This document shows positions 1 to 7,452 of a stretch of DNA of 25,701 bases, piece by piece. How positions within the stretch are numbered: position 1 is the first letter of the stretch; the number at the start of each line of letters is the position of its first letter. The DNA is from JBKPHS01 sp046729975 (lineage in GTDB: Bacteria > Actinomycetota > Thermoleophilia > Solirubrobacterales > Thermoleophilaceae): contig JBKPHS010000170.1 of the NCBI GenBank assembly GCA_046729975.1, positions 1-25,701 on the forward strand, given 5' to 3'. Position numbers and translations under genes: made by a program. The notes beneath the pieces are model-generated. The model saw only the letters and a program-made list of their open reading frames with translations, did not search any database and had not been told where the DNA came from.

Positions 1-163
1 GTCGCTCGACGAGGCAGCGGTCGCGGGGGTGGAGCGGACCCTGCGCGAGCTCGAGGACGGGCTCGACGTCTCGACCGTCCTCGTCACCCACGACCGCGGG
101 CAGGCCGGACGCCTCGCGCGCCGCACGATCGAGATCCACGACGGCCGGGTGGCGGCGTCGTGA
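1..163 (+). CDS. ABC transporter ATP-binding protein, C-terminal end (FetA/YbbL-like), partial
   Basis: Reading from base 2, 53 codons are open to a TGA at 161-163; the gene begins outside the window. The tail has the last part of an ABC ATPase: a D-loop-like SLDEAA at the left edge, a helical stretch, then the H-loop TVLVTHDRGQ, in which the His contacts the ATP gamma-phosphate, and a closing beta pair (EIHDGRV). Walker A, Walker B and the signature motif are not in the window, so family assignment rests on the neighbour. The stop overlaps the start of the next gene by four bases (GTGA), and that gene is a FetB-type permease, so this is most likely the cytoplasmic ATPase of a FetAB-type exporter. 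The ATPase identity is secure; the FetA label is inference from gene order. Confidence 0.8.
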   Translation, partial: SLDEAAVAGVERTLRELEDGLDVSTVLVTHDRGQAGRLARRTIEIHDGRVAAS

Positions 164-936
164 GGAGCTCGATCGACGTGACGCTCGGCGAGGTCGCGGC
201 GAGCCTCGCACTAGTCGCGGTCGCGGCCGCGGTGTCGCTCTGGCGCCGCGCCGACCTCGAGCAGGACCTCGGAATCGCGGTCCTGCGGTCCTTCCTGCAG
301 CTCACGGCGATCGGATATGTCATCCAAGCGATCTTCGACTCCGACAGCCTCTGGCTGGTGCTCGGGCTGCTCGCCGTGATGGTCGGCTTCGGCACGATCA
401 CGGCGCGGGGCCGGGCAAGGAACGTGCCCGGCGCCACCATGCCGATAGCGATCGCCCTCTCCGCCGCGGCCGCGGTGACGCTGGGGCTCGTGCTGCTGCT
501 GGGCGTGTTTCCCTCCACGCCGCGCTACCTCGTTCCCGTGGGCGGGATGGTGATCGGCAACTCCATGACCGCAGCGGCCGTCGCCCTCGACCGCCTCGGC
601 GACGAGGTGCGCTCCTCCGCCCGCCTGATCGAGGCGACGCTGGCACTTGGCGCGACCGCCCGCCAGGCTTCGGCCGACCTCGTGACCCGCAGCCTGCGCT
701 CGGGGATGATCCCGCTGATCGACTCGACCAAGACGACCGGCGTGGTCTTCTTCCCGGGCACGATGGTCGGCATGCTGCTCGCCGGCGCCGAGCCGATCGA
801 CGCGGTGCGGCTCCAGGCGATTCTGCTCTGGGTGCTGCTCGGGAGCGTCGCGATCGCGGCCGTAATCGCCACGAGCCTCGCCTACCGCGGCTTCTTCACC
901 TCCGCGGAGCAGCTGCGCGAGCCGCCGGAGCCCTGA
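160..936 (+). CDS. fetB: FetB-like ABC transporter permease (UPF0014 family)
   Basis: The protein has 258 residues, close to the usual FetB/YbbM length. It is an inner-membrane permease with about six or seven hydrophobic segments. Family landmarks seen are TAIGYVIQAIF near residue 50, the run PVGGMVIGNSMTAAAVALDRL near 125-145, then ARQASADLVTRSLRSGMIPLIDSTKTTG, then a hydrophobic block with FFPGTMVGMLLAG. In E. coli, FetAB exports iron and helps under peroxide stress; that role is transferred by homology and the metal is not readable from sequence. The GTG start at 160 overlaps the upstream ATPase stop (GTGA), which implies translational coupling of the two subunits. A codon or two downstream could also serve as the start, but no better ribosome site is visible. 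The gene ends 14 bp from a convergent gene. Confidence 0.88.
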   Translation: MRSSIDVTLGEVAASLALVAVAAAVSLWRRADLEQDLGIAVLRSFLQLTAIGYVIQAIFDSDSLWLVLGLLAVMVGFGTITARGRARNVPGATMPIAIALSAAAAVTLGLVLLLGVFPSTPRYLVPVGGMVIGNSMTAAAVALDRLGDEVRSSARLIEATLALGATARQASADLVTRSLRSGMIPLIDSTKTTGVVFFPGTMVGMLLAGAEPIDAVRLQAILLWVLLGSVAIAAVIATSLAYRGFFTSAEQLREPPEP

Positions 937-950
937 TTCGCCCGGGCGAG

Positions 951-1343
951 CTAGGCGCCGGCTGCGCGGAGAGCCTCGTCGCGTCCGGAGTGCACCTCCA
1001 TGCGAACCGCCTTGCCGTCACGGATGGTCCAGACGTGGGCCAGCTGCTCGTCGATTGGCACGCCGCTCTCTCGGCCCTTCCCCTGAAATCGGATCACGAC
1101 GATCACCCGGTCGCCGGCGTCGAGGAACTCCTCCGGGACCACGTCGAGCTCCTTGAAGGCCGCCTGGCTTACGCGTAGCGAGCTCAGGACGCCCTCGTGA
1201 CCCCGGTACACCTGGGGGTCGGGGCTCTCCGGCCGGTCATGGACCTCGATCTCGGGATCGTGAAGTGCGAGCGCGCCGTCGGTGTCCCGAGCGCGGAAGC
1301 GATCGTAGATCGTCCGCACGAGCTCCACATTGGCCTCAGACAT
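951..1343 (-). CDS. SnoaL-like / NTF2-fold small protein
   Basis: A 130-residue protein with the pattern of the SnoaL-like NTF2 fold. It opens with a helix (NVELVRTIYDRFRARD), then the HDPEIEVHDRPES strand, a YRGHEGV turn, and the closing strands around VIVVIRFQGKGRESG, HVWTIRDGKAVRMEVH and a short tail. Family members range from polyketide cyclases and ketosteroid isomerases to binding proteins without activity, so no reaction can be assigned. Many actinobacterial genomes carry multiple copies annotated as nuclear transport factor 2 family. The ATG at 1341-1343 has a GGGGA stretch a few bases upstream on its strand. The gene is transcribed away from the alpha/beta hydrolase across a 111-bp gap that holds a palindrome. 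Confidence 0.8.
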   Translation of the reverse strand: MSEANVELVRTIYDRFRARDTDGALALHDPEIEVHDRPESPDPQVYRGHEGVLSSLRVSQAAFKELDVVPEEFLDAGDRVIVVIRFQGKGRESGVPIDEQLAHVWTIRDGKAVRMEVHSGRDEALRAAGA

Positions 1344-1376
1344 CGGTCCCCAAGTATCCGGCCATCTGGCGATTCG

Positions 1377-1394
1377 CGGAACCGATCAGTTCCG
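1377..1394. promoter_or_regulatory. 18-bp near-perfect palindrome between divergent genes, candidate operator
   Basis: CGGAACCGATCAGTTCCG has 6-bp arms (CGGAAC/GTTCCG) around a central GATC; 16 of 18 positions are symmetric. It lies in the only regulatory gap shared by the SnoaL-like gene and the alpha/beta hydrolase, 34 bp from the first start and 61 bp from the second. The symmetry suits a dimeric repressor controlling both genes, but no regulator for it is encoded next door except the Lrp-type protein 1 kb away. Its spacing does not fit a LexA box. Confidence 0.35.
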
Positions 1395-1454
1395 GCGCCC
1401 CAGCCGGTCTCTACTGATGACAGACACAGCGACCCAACAGAGAACGAGGCTGCC

Positions 1455-2294
1455 ATGAACACGGTTGATTCGAACGACGGCACGACCATCGCGTTCGACA
1501 GGTCTGGTGAGGGGCCGCCGCTCATCCTGGTGGACGGCGCGTTCATGCACCGGTCGTTCGGGCAGCCGCAACTGGCTGAGCTGCTGGCGGAGCACTTCAC
1601 CGTTTTCACGTACGACCGGCGAGGCCGAGGCGACAGCGGTGACACCCCGCCGTACGCCGTCGAGCGCGAGGTCGAGGACCTCGAAGCCCTCATCGACGAG
1701 GCCGGCGGCTCGGCCTACGTTTACGGGATCTCCTCCGGCGCGGCGCTCGCCCTCGAGGCGGCGGCACGCGGCTCCGCGATCACGAAGCTCGCGCTCTACG
1801 AGGCGCCGTTCATCGTCGACGACAGCCGTCCTCCGGTTCCCGACGACATCGTGGCTCAGCTCGACTCGACCCTCGCGGCTGGTCACCGTGGCGACGCGGT
1901 CCGGCTCTTCCTGCGCCAGGTCGGGGCTCCGCGGATCGTCATCGCGCTGATGCGGTTCATGCCCGCGTGGTCGAAGCTCGAGGCGGTGGCGCACACCATC
2001 CCGTACGACATGACGATCATGGTCGGCAACCAAGCGGGTAAGCCATTGCCGGCCGAGCGGTGGACCGGCGTCACCATGCCCACGCTCGTCGTGGTCGGGG
2101 GCAAGAGCCCGGCTTGGCTCCACCACGGCATGCACGCACTTGCGAACGGCATCCCCAACTCACACCACCACATCCTCGACGGCCAGACGCACAGGGTGAA
2201 GCCGAAGGTTCTCGCTCCGCTGCTGGTGCAGTTCTTCAGCGGCCGTGACGGCGCCCTGGCTGAGGAGCCCGCCGCAGGCTTGATTCGCCGCTAG
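1455..2294 (+). CDS. alpha/beta-hydrolase fold protein
   Basis: A cytoplasmic 279-residue enzyme of the alpha/beta-hydrolase superfamily, with no signal peptide. The chain shows the early strand ILVDGAFMHRSFG where the oxyanion-hole region normally lies, the strand YDRRGRGDSGDTPP typical of this fold, the nucleophile elbow YGISSGAALAL (GxSxG) near residue 95, a lid region and a late THRVKP that supplies the histidine near residue 257. An acidic residue after the TLVVVGGKSP strand is not obvious, so the acid member of the triad is uncertain. The substrate cannot be told; ester and haloalkane hydrolases share this pattern. ATG at 1455 is preferred because the upstream in-frame extension to 1197 is antisense to the SnoaL gene and lacks domain character. 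The stop shares the tetramer CTAG with the convergent Lrp-type gene. Confidence 0.82.
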   Translation: MNTVDSNDGTTIAFDRSGEGPPLILVDGAFMHRSFGQPQLAELLAEHFTVFTYDRRGRGDSGDTPPYAVEREVEDLEALIDEAGGSAYVYGISSGAALALEAAARGSAITKLALYEAPFIVDDSRPPVPDDIVAQLDSTLAAGHRGDAVRLFLRQVGAPRIVIALMRFMPAWSKLEAVAHTIPYDMTIMVGNQAGKPLPAERWTGVTMPTLVVVGGKSPAWLHHGMHALANGIPNSHHHILDGQTHRVKPKVLAPLLVQFFSGRDGALAEEPAAGLIRR

Positions 2295-2785
2295 TCGCCG
2301 GCGTCCAGCGCGATGCCCCGGCCCTTCACGGGCGCGGACTGCACGATCGAGGTCGTCGTCTGACCGTAGATCGCGAAGCGGTCGATGACCTCCTCTAGGT
2401 GCTCCACGTCGCGCACGTGGAGCTTCATGAAGTAGCAGTCCTCTCCCGTGATCCGCTGGCATTCGACGATCTCGCGCGTGTCGCGCGCAAGCTCGGCGAC
2501 CTTCCCGAGCTCGCGTCGGGCCGGCCGGATCCGCAGGACCACGCTCAGGGTGAGCCCGACCATGCGGGGATCGATCTCGGCCCGGTAGCCCATGATCACC
2601 CCGCCGTCCTCCAGCCGCTGCAGCCGCTCGGCGACCGCGGGGCCGGACAGCCCGACGCGCCGGCCCAGCTCGGCGACGCTCAGGCGCGCGTCGCGCTGAA
2701 GCTCGTCCAGCAGCAGGCGGTTCACCTCGTCCAAGGGAACGACTTCGGCGTTTCGCCTGTTTCGCTTTCGTTCTGAAGCCGGCAA
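2291..2785 (-). CDS. Lrp/AsnC-family transcriptional regulator
   Basis: A 164-residue protein with the two-domain Lrp/AsnC layout. An N-terminal winged helix-turn-helix spans about residues 18-65 (LDEVNRLLLDELQRDARLS, then AELGRRVGLSGPAVAERLQRL), and a C-terminal RAM/AsnC ligand domain spans about 70-150, with GYRAEIDPRMVGL at its start and the TGEDCYFMKLHVRDVEHLE core. Family members bind amino acids and regulate their transport or metabolism as dimers to octamers. The start is TTG at 2783-2785 with AAGGGA about nine bases upstream; no ATG or GTG gives a better N-terminus. It diverges from an RhtA-like amino-acid exporter across 60 bp, the classic arrangement of a feed-forward regulator and its exporter, so the exporter is its likely target (inference). 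Confidence 0.9.
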   Translation of the reverse strand: MPASERKRNRRNAEVVPLDEVNRLLLDELQRDARLSVAELGRRVGLSGPAVAERLQRLEDGGVIMGYRAEIDPRMVGLTLSVVLRIRPARRELGKVAELARDTREIVECQRITGEDCYFMKLHVRDVEHLEEVIDRFAIYGQTTTSIVQSAPVKGRGIALDAGD

Positions 2786-2845
2786 CCGAGTAATCCCTTC
2801 GATCTGCCATTCAATTGTGGCACGGCGGCAGCGATCCTTGTCCGG
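2786..2845. promoter_or_regulatory. divergent control region of Lrp-type regulator and exporter
   Basis: This 60-bp gap separates the two start codons. Its middle (about 2790-2820) is unusually AT-rich for this window and contains CAATTG, plus a GCCA/TGGC inverted pair eight bases apart at 2806-2821. AT-rich imperfect palindromes are the usual Lrp-type targets, so autoregulation plus control of the exporter is plausible, but no consensus can be demonstrated. Confidence 0.35.
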
Positions 2846-3790
2846 ATGATCGGTTCAGCCACGGCGCGAGGCGGGCCTCGTACGACGGTCGCCGAGGCCG
2901 CCGCGAAGGCGCCGCCGCATCTCTACTTCGTAGTCAGCGCGGTCTTCCACTACCTCGGGCCGGCGTTCGCGGTGCTGCTGTTCGCGCGCGTGGACGTGCT
3001 CGGGGTGGCGTGGCTGCGGATCGCCTCGGCCGCCGCGATCTTCGCGCTCTGGCGGCGCCCCTGGCGCGCGTACCGCCGGCTCGATCGCGAGGCCCGGCGC
3101 ACGCTAGTCGAGTGGGGCGTTGTGCTCGCGCTGATGAACTGCTGCTTCTACGTCTCCATCGACCGCCTGCCGCTCGGGACGGTGGCGGCGATCGAGTTCC
3201 TGCCGGTCATTGCGCTGGCGGCCGTTGGCGCGCGCACCGTTCGCAACACGCTCGCGCTGCTGCTCGCCGTGCCGGGCGTCTACCTCCTGACCGACGTGCA
3301 GCTCTCGGGCGAGCCGCTCGGCGTGGCGTTCGCCTTCGCCAACGCGGTGCTGTTCGCGCTCTACATCGTTCTCGGCCACCGGGTGGCGCAGCGCGGTCAG
3401 GCGGGCGGCATCGACGGGTTGGCGGCGTCGATGCTGATAGCCGCCGTGGCGGTCACGCCGATCGCCGGGCTCGAGGCCGCGCCGGCGCTCGTCGACCCGC
3501 TGGCGCTCGCCGCCGGCATAGGCGTCGGCGTCGCCTCCTCGGTGATCCCCTACGTGTCCGACCAGCTGGCCATGGCGCGGCTCGCGCGCGCGACGTACGC
3601 GCTGATGGTGTCGCTGCTCCCGGCCACGGCGACGATCATCGGCATCGTCGTGCTGGCGCAGGTGCCATCGTGGATCGAGGTGGCAGGCGTGGGGCTGGTG
3701 GTCGCGGGCGTCGCGCTGCACCGCGAGCCGGCCGAGGACGCCGCGGAGCCTACGGCGTGCTCGTCGGCTTCTCGCGCAGCGGCCCCGTGA
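2846..3790 (+). CDS. EamA/DMT-superfamily exporter, RhtA-like
   Basis: A 314-residue inner-membrane protein with about ten hydrophobic helices in two EamA repeats. It most resembles the RhtA (threonine/homoserine exporter) branch. Residues around 105-120 read SIDRLPLGTVAAIEFLPVI, and the second repeat contains SSVIPYVSDQLAMARLARA followed by YALMVSLLPATATIIGIVVL, both in the places RhtA shows its signature. The function would be proton-coupled export of an amino acid or similar small metabolite, but the substrate is not readable. The divergent Lrp/AsnC gene supports an amino-acid-related role. ATG 2846 has no strong ribosome site; it could begin later, since the first 20 residues are not membrane-embedded. 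The 3' end overlaps the convergent fusion gene by 41 bp, and the C-terminal 25 residues are a polar, low-complexity tail. Confidence 0.88.
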   Translation: MIGSATARGGPRTTVAEAAAKAPPHLYFVVSAVFHYLGPAFAVLLFARVDVLGVAWLRIASAAAIFALWRRPWRAYRRLDREARRTLVEWGVVLALMNCCFYVSIDRLPLGTVAAIEFLPVIALAAVGARTVRNTLALLLAVPGVYLLTDVQLSGEPLGVAFAFANAVLFALYIVLGHRVAQRGQAGGIDGLAASMLIAAVAVTPIAGLEAAPALVDPLALAAGIGVGVASSVIPYVSDQLAMARLARATYALMVSLLPATATIIGIVVLAQVPSWIEVAGVGLVVAGVALHREPAEDAAEPTACSSASRAAAP

Positions 3791-5771
3791 GGAGGGCGGG
3801 GCGCTGCATGACCTCGAGCCAGATCGCTCGTCCTTCGGCCCGAGTCTCGCCCTGCGGCAACCGCTCGGCGACCCAGGCCGCGCTCGCGACGGGAACATCG
3901 CCGAGGATCGGTGCGATCCCCTGGTGAAGCTCCTCGCCGAGCTCCTCGCTCGGGCCGACCAAGACCTCGGACAGGGTCTCTCCGCGCCGGATCCCGGTGA
4001 GCTCGAGGTCCGGTCCGCCCTCGCGGCCGGACTCACGCCAGATCCCCTCGGCCAGCTCGCCGACGGTCATCGTTACCGGCTCCGCCGGGCCGGCGAGCCG
4101 GTGCCGGTCCGCGATCAGCGCGCCGTGTGCGGCCAGCACGGCCGCGTTCGCCATCGTGATCCAGTAGCGAACCATGCCGGTATCGGTGACCGTGAGCGGC
4201 ACGCCCGCTCGCGCTTGGCGCAGGAACAGCTCGGACGCGCTGCCGCCGCTGCCGAGCACGTTGACGAACCGGACGGCGATTCGGTGGGCGCCGCTCTGGC
4301 GTGCCGCGTACGCGGTCAGCTGCTCCATGAAGCGCTTCGTGCGTCCATAGAAGCTCGCCGCGAGCGCGGCCTTGTCGGTCGACGCGACCACCACCGTTTC
4401 GACGCTGGCCGAGTCCGCGGCGCGCAACAGATTCCAGCTGCCCTGGAGGTTCGTGTCGACGAACTCGGTCGGGAACACCTCGGCCCAGTCGACGTGCTTG
4501 TAGGCGGCAAGGTGGAAGACGATGTCGGGACGGGCGCGGTCCAGCTCCGCGGTCAGCCGCTCGGCGTCCCGGATGTCGCACAGCACGTGCTCGAAGGCAC
4601 CGAGCGACTGCGGGTCGCGGCCGCGCCGGTCGGCCGTAAGCGAGGCCTCGTGCGCGTCGAGCACCGTGATGCGCTCGGGCCGAAAGCCGGCAATGAGCGT
4701 GGTCAGCGCCCGAGCTATCGAGCCACCGCCGCCCGTCACGGCAACCCGCCGCCCGCCGAAGCGCTCCTGGAGTGCGAGCACCGAGGGCACCGGGTCGGGG
4801 TGTCCCAGGACCCGCGTCCAGTCGAAGTCGTCGGCCGGAAGCCGGCGAGGTGGAAGCGGCAGGCGCTGCGAGGCGGCCGTGGCGAGAGCGCGCTCGATCG
4901 CCCGGTAGCCCGCCTTCATGTCTAGCGAGCGCGCCGGCTCCGGCTCGTTGATCTCAGCGACTATGAACGGCACGAGCGTCCCGAGCCGCCGGACGATCGG
5001 GTCGAGCTCGAGCTCTCCGCTGCCGTAGGGCAGCCCCTCACCGAGCAGGCCGTGGGCGTCGGAGACGTGCGCCACCTCGGCAGCGGGCCCCAGCTCCTCC
5101 ACGTAGCGCGCGAGCTCCAGCTCGTCGCCGGACGCGAGGCCGAACATCGTCGGGTAGGCGGCGGCGAAGGAGCGGAACAGAGCCGCGTGCGAGGTGTCGA
5201 TCGTGAAGCCGAGCCGGCCCACCCGCTCGCGCCAGGCGAGCAGGTCACCCCAGTGCCCGCCGATCGGCGATACGTAGACGCCTCCCGTGCGCATACGGAG
5301 CACCGGCGGCACGTTCTCGATCAGCGGAGTGACGCCGCGGTTGGTGCAGGCCTCGGCGTAGAAGGACAGGAAGCGCTCGATCTCCTCTTCGTCCAGCGCG
5401 ACTCCGCGCCGGAACTCGTCGGGATCCATCGGAATGAAGAGGTGGATCGTCAGGACGGGCGAGCCGATCGCGGCGGCGAACTCGGCGCTCCGCTCGATGC
5501 CGGTTCTCGCCTCGGCATCGAGGCGGTCGACGCGCACGAAGGCGCCGCTCGGCCAGGCGACGGGCGCTTCGGCGGTCACGGCAAGTGCTCTTCCCTCGAG
5601 CGCGTCGCGGGTCGCGGCCACCGCGCGCTCGAGGGCGGCGACGTCCTCGACGTGCCGCGGCCCGAGGCAGACCTCGAGCCCACCCCAAGGGCCGTCCTCG
5701 AGGCGGTCGGCGAGCTGGTCAGGCTCGGGCGCGGCCTTGAGCAGCGGGATGGCGGCGGAGCCAGTCGACAT
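3750..5771 (-). CDS. fusion: sugar-phosphate isomerase-like TIM barrel + CapD/PseB-like SDR
   Basis: A 673-residue two-domain protein. Residues 1-300 look like a xylose-isomerase-type TIM barrel (sugar phosphate isomerase/epimerase). Probable metal ligands are E152 in LIENVPP, D192 and H195 in TIDTSHAAL, H235 and D238 in VAHVSDAH, and E273 in IVAEINEP. Residues 340-560 are an extended SDR of the Polysacc_synt_2 type (CapD, FlaA1, PseB), which form 4,6-dehydrated or epimerised UDP-sugars. The landmarks are VAVTGGGGSIARAL (last Gly of the usual motif is Ala), LAAYKHVDWAEVFP, STDKAAL with D466 and K467, and Y475-GRT-K479, which keeps the Tyr/Lys pair as PseB does. It is the last gene of the minus-strand operon. 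The ATG at 5771 has GGAGGA a few bases upstream, within the end of the preceding gene (53-bp overlap). Domain calls are firm; the substrate and the reason for the fusion are unknown. Confidence 0.85.
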   Translation of the reverse strand: MSTGSAAIPLLKAAPEPDQLADRLEDGPWGGLEVCLGPRHVEDVAALERAVAATRDALEGRALAVTAEAPVAWPSGAFVRVDRLDAEARTGIERSAEFAAAIGSPVLTIHLFIPMDPDEFRRGVALDEEEIERFLSFYAEACTNRGVTPLIENVPPVLRMRTGGVYVSPIGGHWGDLLAWRERVGRLGFTIDTSHAALFRSFAAAYPTMFGLASGDELELARYVEELGPAAEVAHVSDAHGLLGEGLPYGSGELELDPIVRRLGTLVPFIVAEINEPEPARSLDMKAGYRAIERALATAASQRLPLPPRRLPADDFDWTRVLGHPDPVPSVLALQERFGGRRVAVTGGGGSIARALTTLIAGFRPERITVLDAHEASLTADRRGRDPQSLGAFEHVLCDIRDAERLTAELDRARPDIVFHLAAYKHVDWAEVFPTEFVDTNLQGSWNLLRAADSASVETVVVASTDKAALAASFYGRTKRFMEQLTAYAARQSGAHRIAVRFVNVLGSGGSASELFLRQARAGVPLTVTDTGMVRYWITMANAAVLAAHGALIADRHRLAGPAEPVTMTVGELAEGIWRESGREGGPDLELTGIRRGETLSEVLVGPSEELGEELHQGIAPILGDVPVASAAWVAERLPQGETRAEGRAIWLEVMQRPALLTGPLREKPTSTP

Positions 5772-6603
5772 ATTCCTCCACGCCCTGTTTCAGCGGGCGG
5801 GCCTCAAACCCTATTCCGGCAGGCAACTCGCCGGTCTCATAGCTCTCGTCCTCACCCGCCGCGAGCGAGCCGCCGGGAGTCTCGATCTCGGACTCCGACC
5901 CCGCGGCGGCACGCACGAGCTCGGCCGCCTCGATCAGGGGGGTCGACGTGCCAGTCGCCAGCTCGTAGGTCTGGCCGAACCGCCGCTCCGCGACGAGCTG
6001 CTCGAGCGCGACCACGAAGTCGTCCACGTACACGAAGTCACGCGTCCGCCGGGGGTTGCCTGGAATCACCAGCGGCTTTCCCTCGATCGCGCGCGCGGCG
6101 AAGGCCGCGATCGCCCCGGTCGCCCCCTCCCAGGCAACCTGGCCGGGCCCGAAGATGGACGGCAGCCGTACGACGGCCGCGTCGGCGGAGTGGGCACGGC
6201 AGCACTCCTCGCCGAGTCGCTTGGACATCGCGTACGGGTCCGGCGGCGGCCGGCGCGCTGCTCGCACCGTCGAGGGGTACACGAGGCCGGCACCGTGGGT
6301 GTCGCAGCCCTCGAGCAGATTCAGGGTCGTGCCGGCGTTCTCGCGCACCGCCCGCGCGGGGTCGCGACGCGCACGTGCCGGGTCCGGTACCCCGGCGAAG
6401 TGCAGGACGGCGTCGCAGCCCGCGACGAGATCGCGAGCGTCAGGATCGCCCGCGTCCATGCTCACCACGGGCAGCTCCGCTGACGCGGCGCGTGTGACGT
6501 GGCCCGGGCGCGCGAGCGCGATGACCTCGTGGCCGCGGTCGGAGAGCACCACCGAGGAGCGCCAGCCGAGGAACCCGGTCGCGCCCGTGACCAGGAACCT
6601 CAC
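5719..6603 (-). CDS. NAD-dependent epimerase/dehydratase (extended SDR)
   Basis: A 294-residue cytoplasmic nucleotide-sugar enzyme. The N-terminal Rossmann motif is VTGATGFLGW (residues 5-14). D64 and HFAGVPDP follow the usual SDR order, then YPSTV near 109-113 supplies the Ser/Thr, and Y124-AMS-K128 is the catalytic YxxxK pair. RDFVYVDDFV near 205 is the standard substrate-domain signature of UDP-glucose 4-epimerase relatives. Substrate is probably a UDP- or dTDP-sugar; sequence alone does not choose between epimerase, dehydratase and reductase. The start is GTG at 6601-6603, sharing GTGA with the stop of the upstream SDR gene; a longer reading back to 6759 has an Arg-rich, non-domain N-terminus and is rejected. 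The 3' end overlaps the TIM/SDR fusion gene by 53 bp in another frame. Confidence 0.87.
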   Translation of the reverse strand: MRFLVTGATGFLGWRSSVVLSDRGHEVIALARPGHVTRAASAELPVVSMDAGDPDARDLVAGCDAVLHFAGVPDPARARRDPARAVRENAGTTLNLLEGCDTHGAGLVYPSTVRAARRPPPDPYAMSKRLGEECCRAHSADAAVVRLPSIFGPGQVAWEGATGAIAAFAARAIEGKPLVIPGNPRRTRDFVYVDDFVVALEQLVAERRFGQTYELATGTSTPLIEAAELVRAAAGSESEIETPGGSLAAGEDESYETGELPAGIGFEARPLKQGVEEYVDWLRRHPAAQGRARA

Positions 6604-7451
6604 GCCAGGTAGTCGGCCAGGTGGTGGCCGTAGTCGAAGGGGGACTCGGGCTCCCACTGCGCGCCGCCGTTCGGATCCTCGCCGCGGGCGAGCGCCGCGA
6701 CGTCGGCGACGGTGACGCTCTCGGCCGCGACGTTGGCAGCGGCGATCCCGCCCTGCCACGGTGCCGACAGCATGATCCGCGCGACGTCATCGACGTGCAC
6801 CACGCCAATCGTGGCGCGGCCGCCGTCGTCGACCGGCAGCGGCTCGCCGTCTCGGGCGAGCCGGCGGAACTTGTCGACGACGGTCTGCGACTCGGACCGT
6901 GAATGCTCCACGGGACTCGGTCCGTACACGATCCCAAGTCGTAGCAAGGCCAGATCGAACCCCTCCCGGCGCGCATACATCTCGAGGCAAAGCTCCGCGT
7001 AGATCTTCGACAGGTGAGCCAGGTCGCCCTGGCGACCGTAGGGACGGTCGCTTCCGACGCTGCCGCTCAACCCTGCGCCGTAAACGTTCATGGAGCTCGC
7101 GTAAACGACGGCCGGGCCGCCGGCCGCGCCGACCGCCTCGGCGACTCGCCGCGGGCCTGTGAGGTTCGTCTCCTCCGTGTAGTCGGGGTCCCGCTCCGAT
7201 AGCGGCCTGCTCGCCTGGGCCGCGAGCAGGTACACCCGCGACGGGCGCTCCGCGAGCAGGCGATCGAGGTCATCGCGGCTGCGGACGTCGGCGGTCTCGA
7301 CGCGCGCGCCGCGAGCCTCGAGGTCGGCCAGCTGCTCGCGCTCGGTCGCGTACCAGTTGTCGGCGAGGACGACGCTCTCGTCTCGCTCGAGCGCGAGCTC
7401 AGCCAGCGCCGCGCCGACATAGCCGGCTCCGAGGATTAGGAGCGGCGGCAA
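6600..7451 (-). CDS. NAD-dependent epimerase/dehydratase-like protein lacking the catalytic Tyr
   Basis: With a TTG start at 7449-7451 the product has 283 residues and opens directly into the Rossmann strand PPLLILGAGYVGAAL, with Gly at 8, 10 and 13. VYLLAAQASRPLSERDPDY, YASSMNVYGAG (S119/S120) and VVHVDDVARIM follow the usual extended-SDR order. At the active site, however, the sequence is DLAHLSKIYAE: K149 is present but the residue four before it is A145, not the expected Tyr. Either the enzyme uses another acid, or it is a non-catalytic or divergent member. The start follows the upstream stop within four bases (TGAGTTG), so it probably depends on coupling. A longer frame to 7601 exists, but its first 50 residues are Ser/Arg/Thr-rich and overlap the dehydrogenase. 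It is the second gene of the polysaccharide operon. Confidence 0.8.
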   Translation of the reverse strand: MPPLLILGAGYVGAALAELALERDESVVLADNWYATEREQLADLEARGARVETADVRSRDDLDRLLAERPSRVYLLAAQASRPLSERDPDYTEETNLTGPRRVAEAVGAAGGPAVVYASSMNVYGAGLSGSVGSDRPYGRQGDLAHLSKIYAELCLEMYARREGFDLALLRLGIVYGPSPVEHSRSESQTVVDKFRRLARDGEPLPVDDGGRATIGVVHVDDVARIMLSAPWQGGIAAANVAAESVTVADVAALARGEDPNGGAQWEPESPFDYGHHLADYLA

Positions 7452-7452
7452 C

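Noticed and set aside
938..949. Perfect 12-bp palindrome TCGCCCGGGCGA between convergent stops, as a terminator
   Set aside because: It has no loop bases, no T-run and only six bases per arm; such GC palindromes are expected by chance at this composition.
2806..2821. GCCA/TGGC inverted pair as a firm Lrp binding site
   Set aside because: Four-base arms are too short and the inner bases are not symmetric; kept only as part of the control-region note.
5052..6497. Long plus-strand open frame over the SDR genes
   Set aside because: It is antisense to motif-bearing genes, rich in Arg, Gly and Ala, and has no domain pattern; long false frames are common in high-GC DNA.
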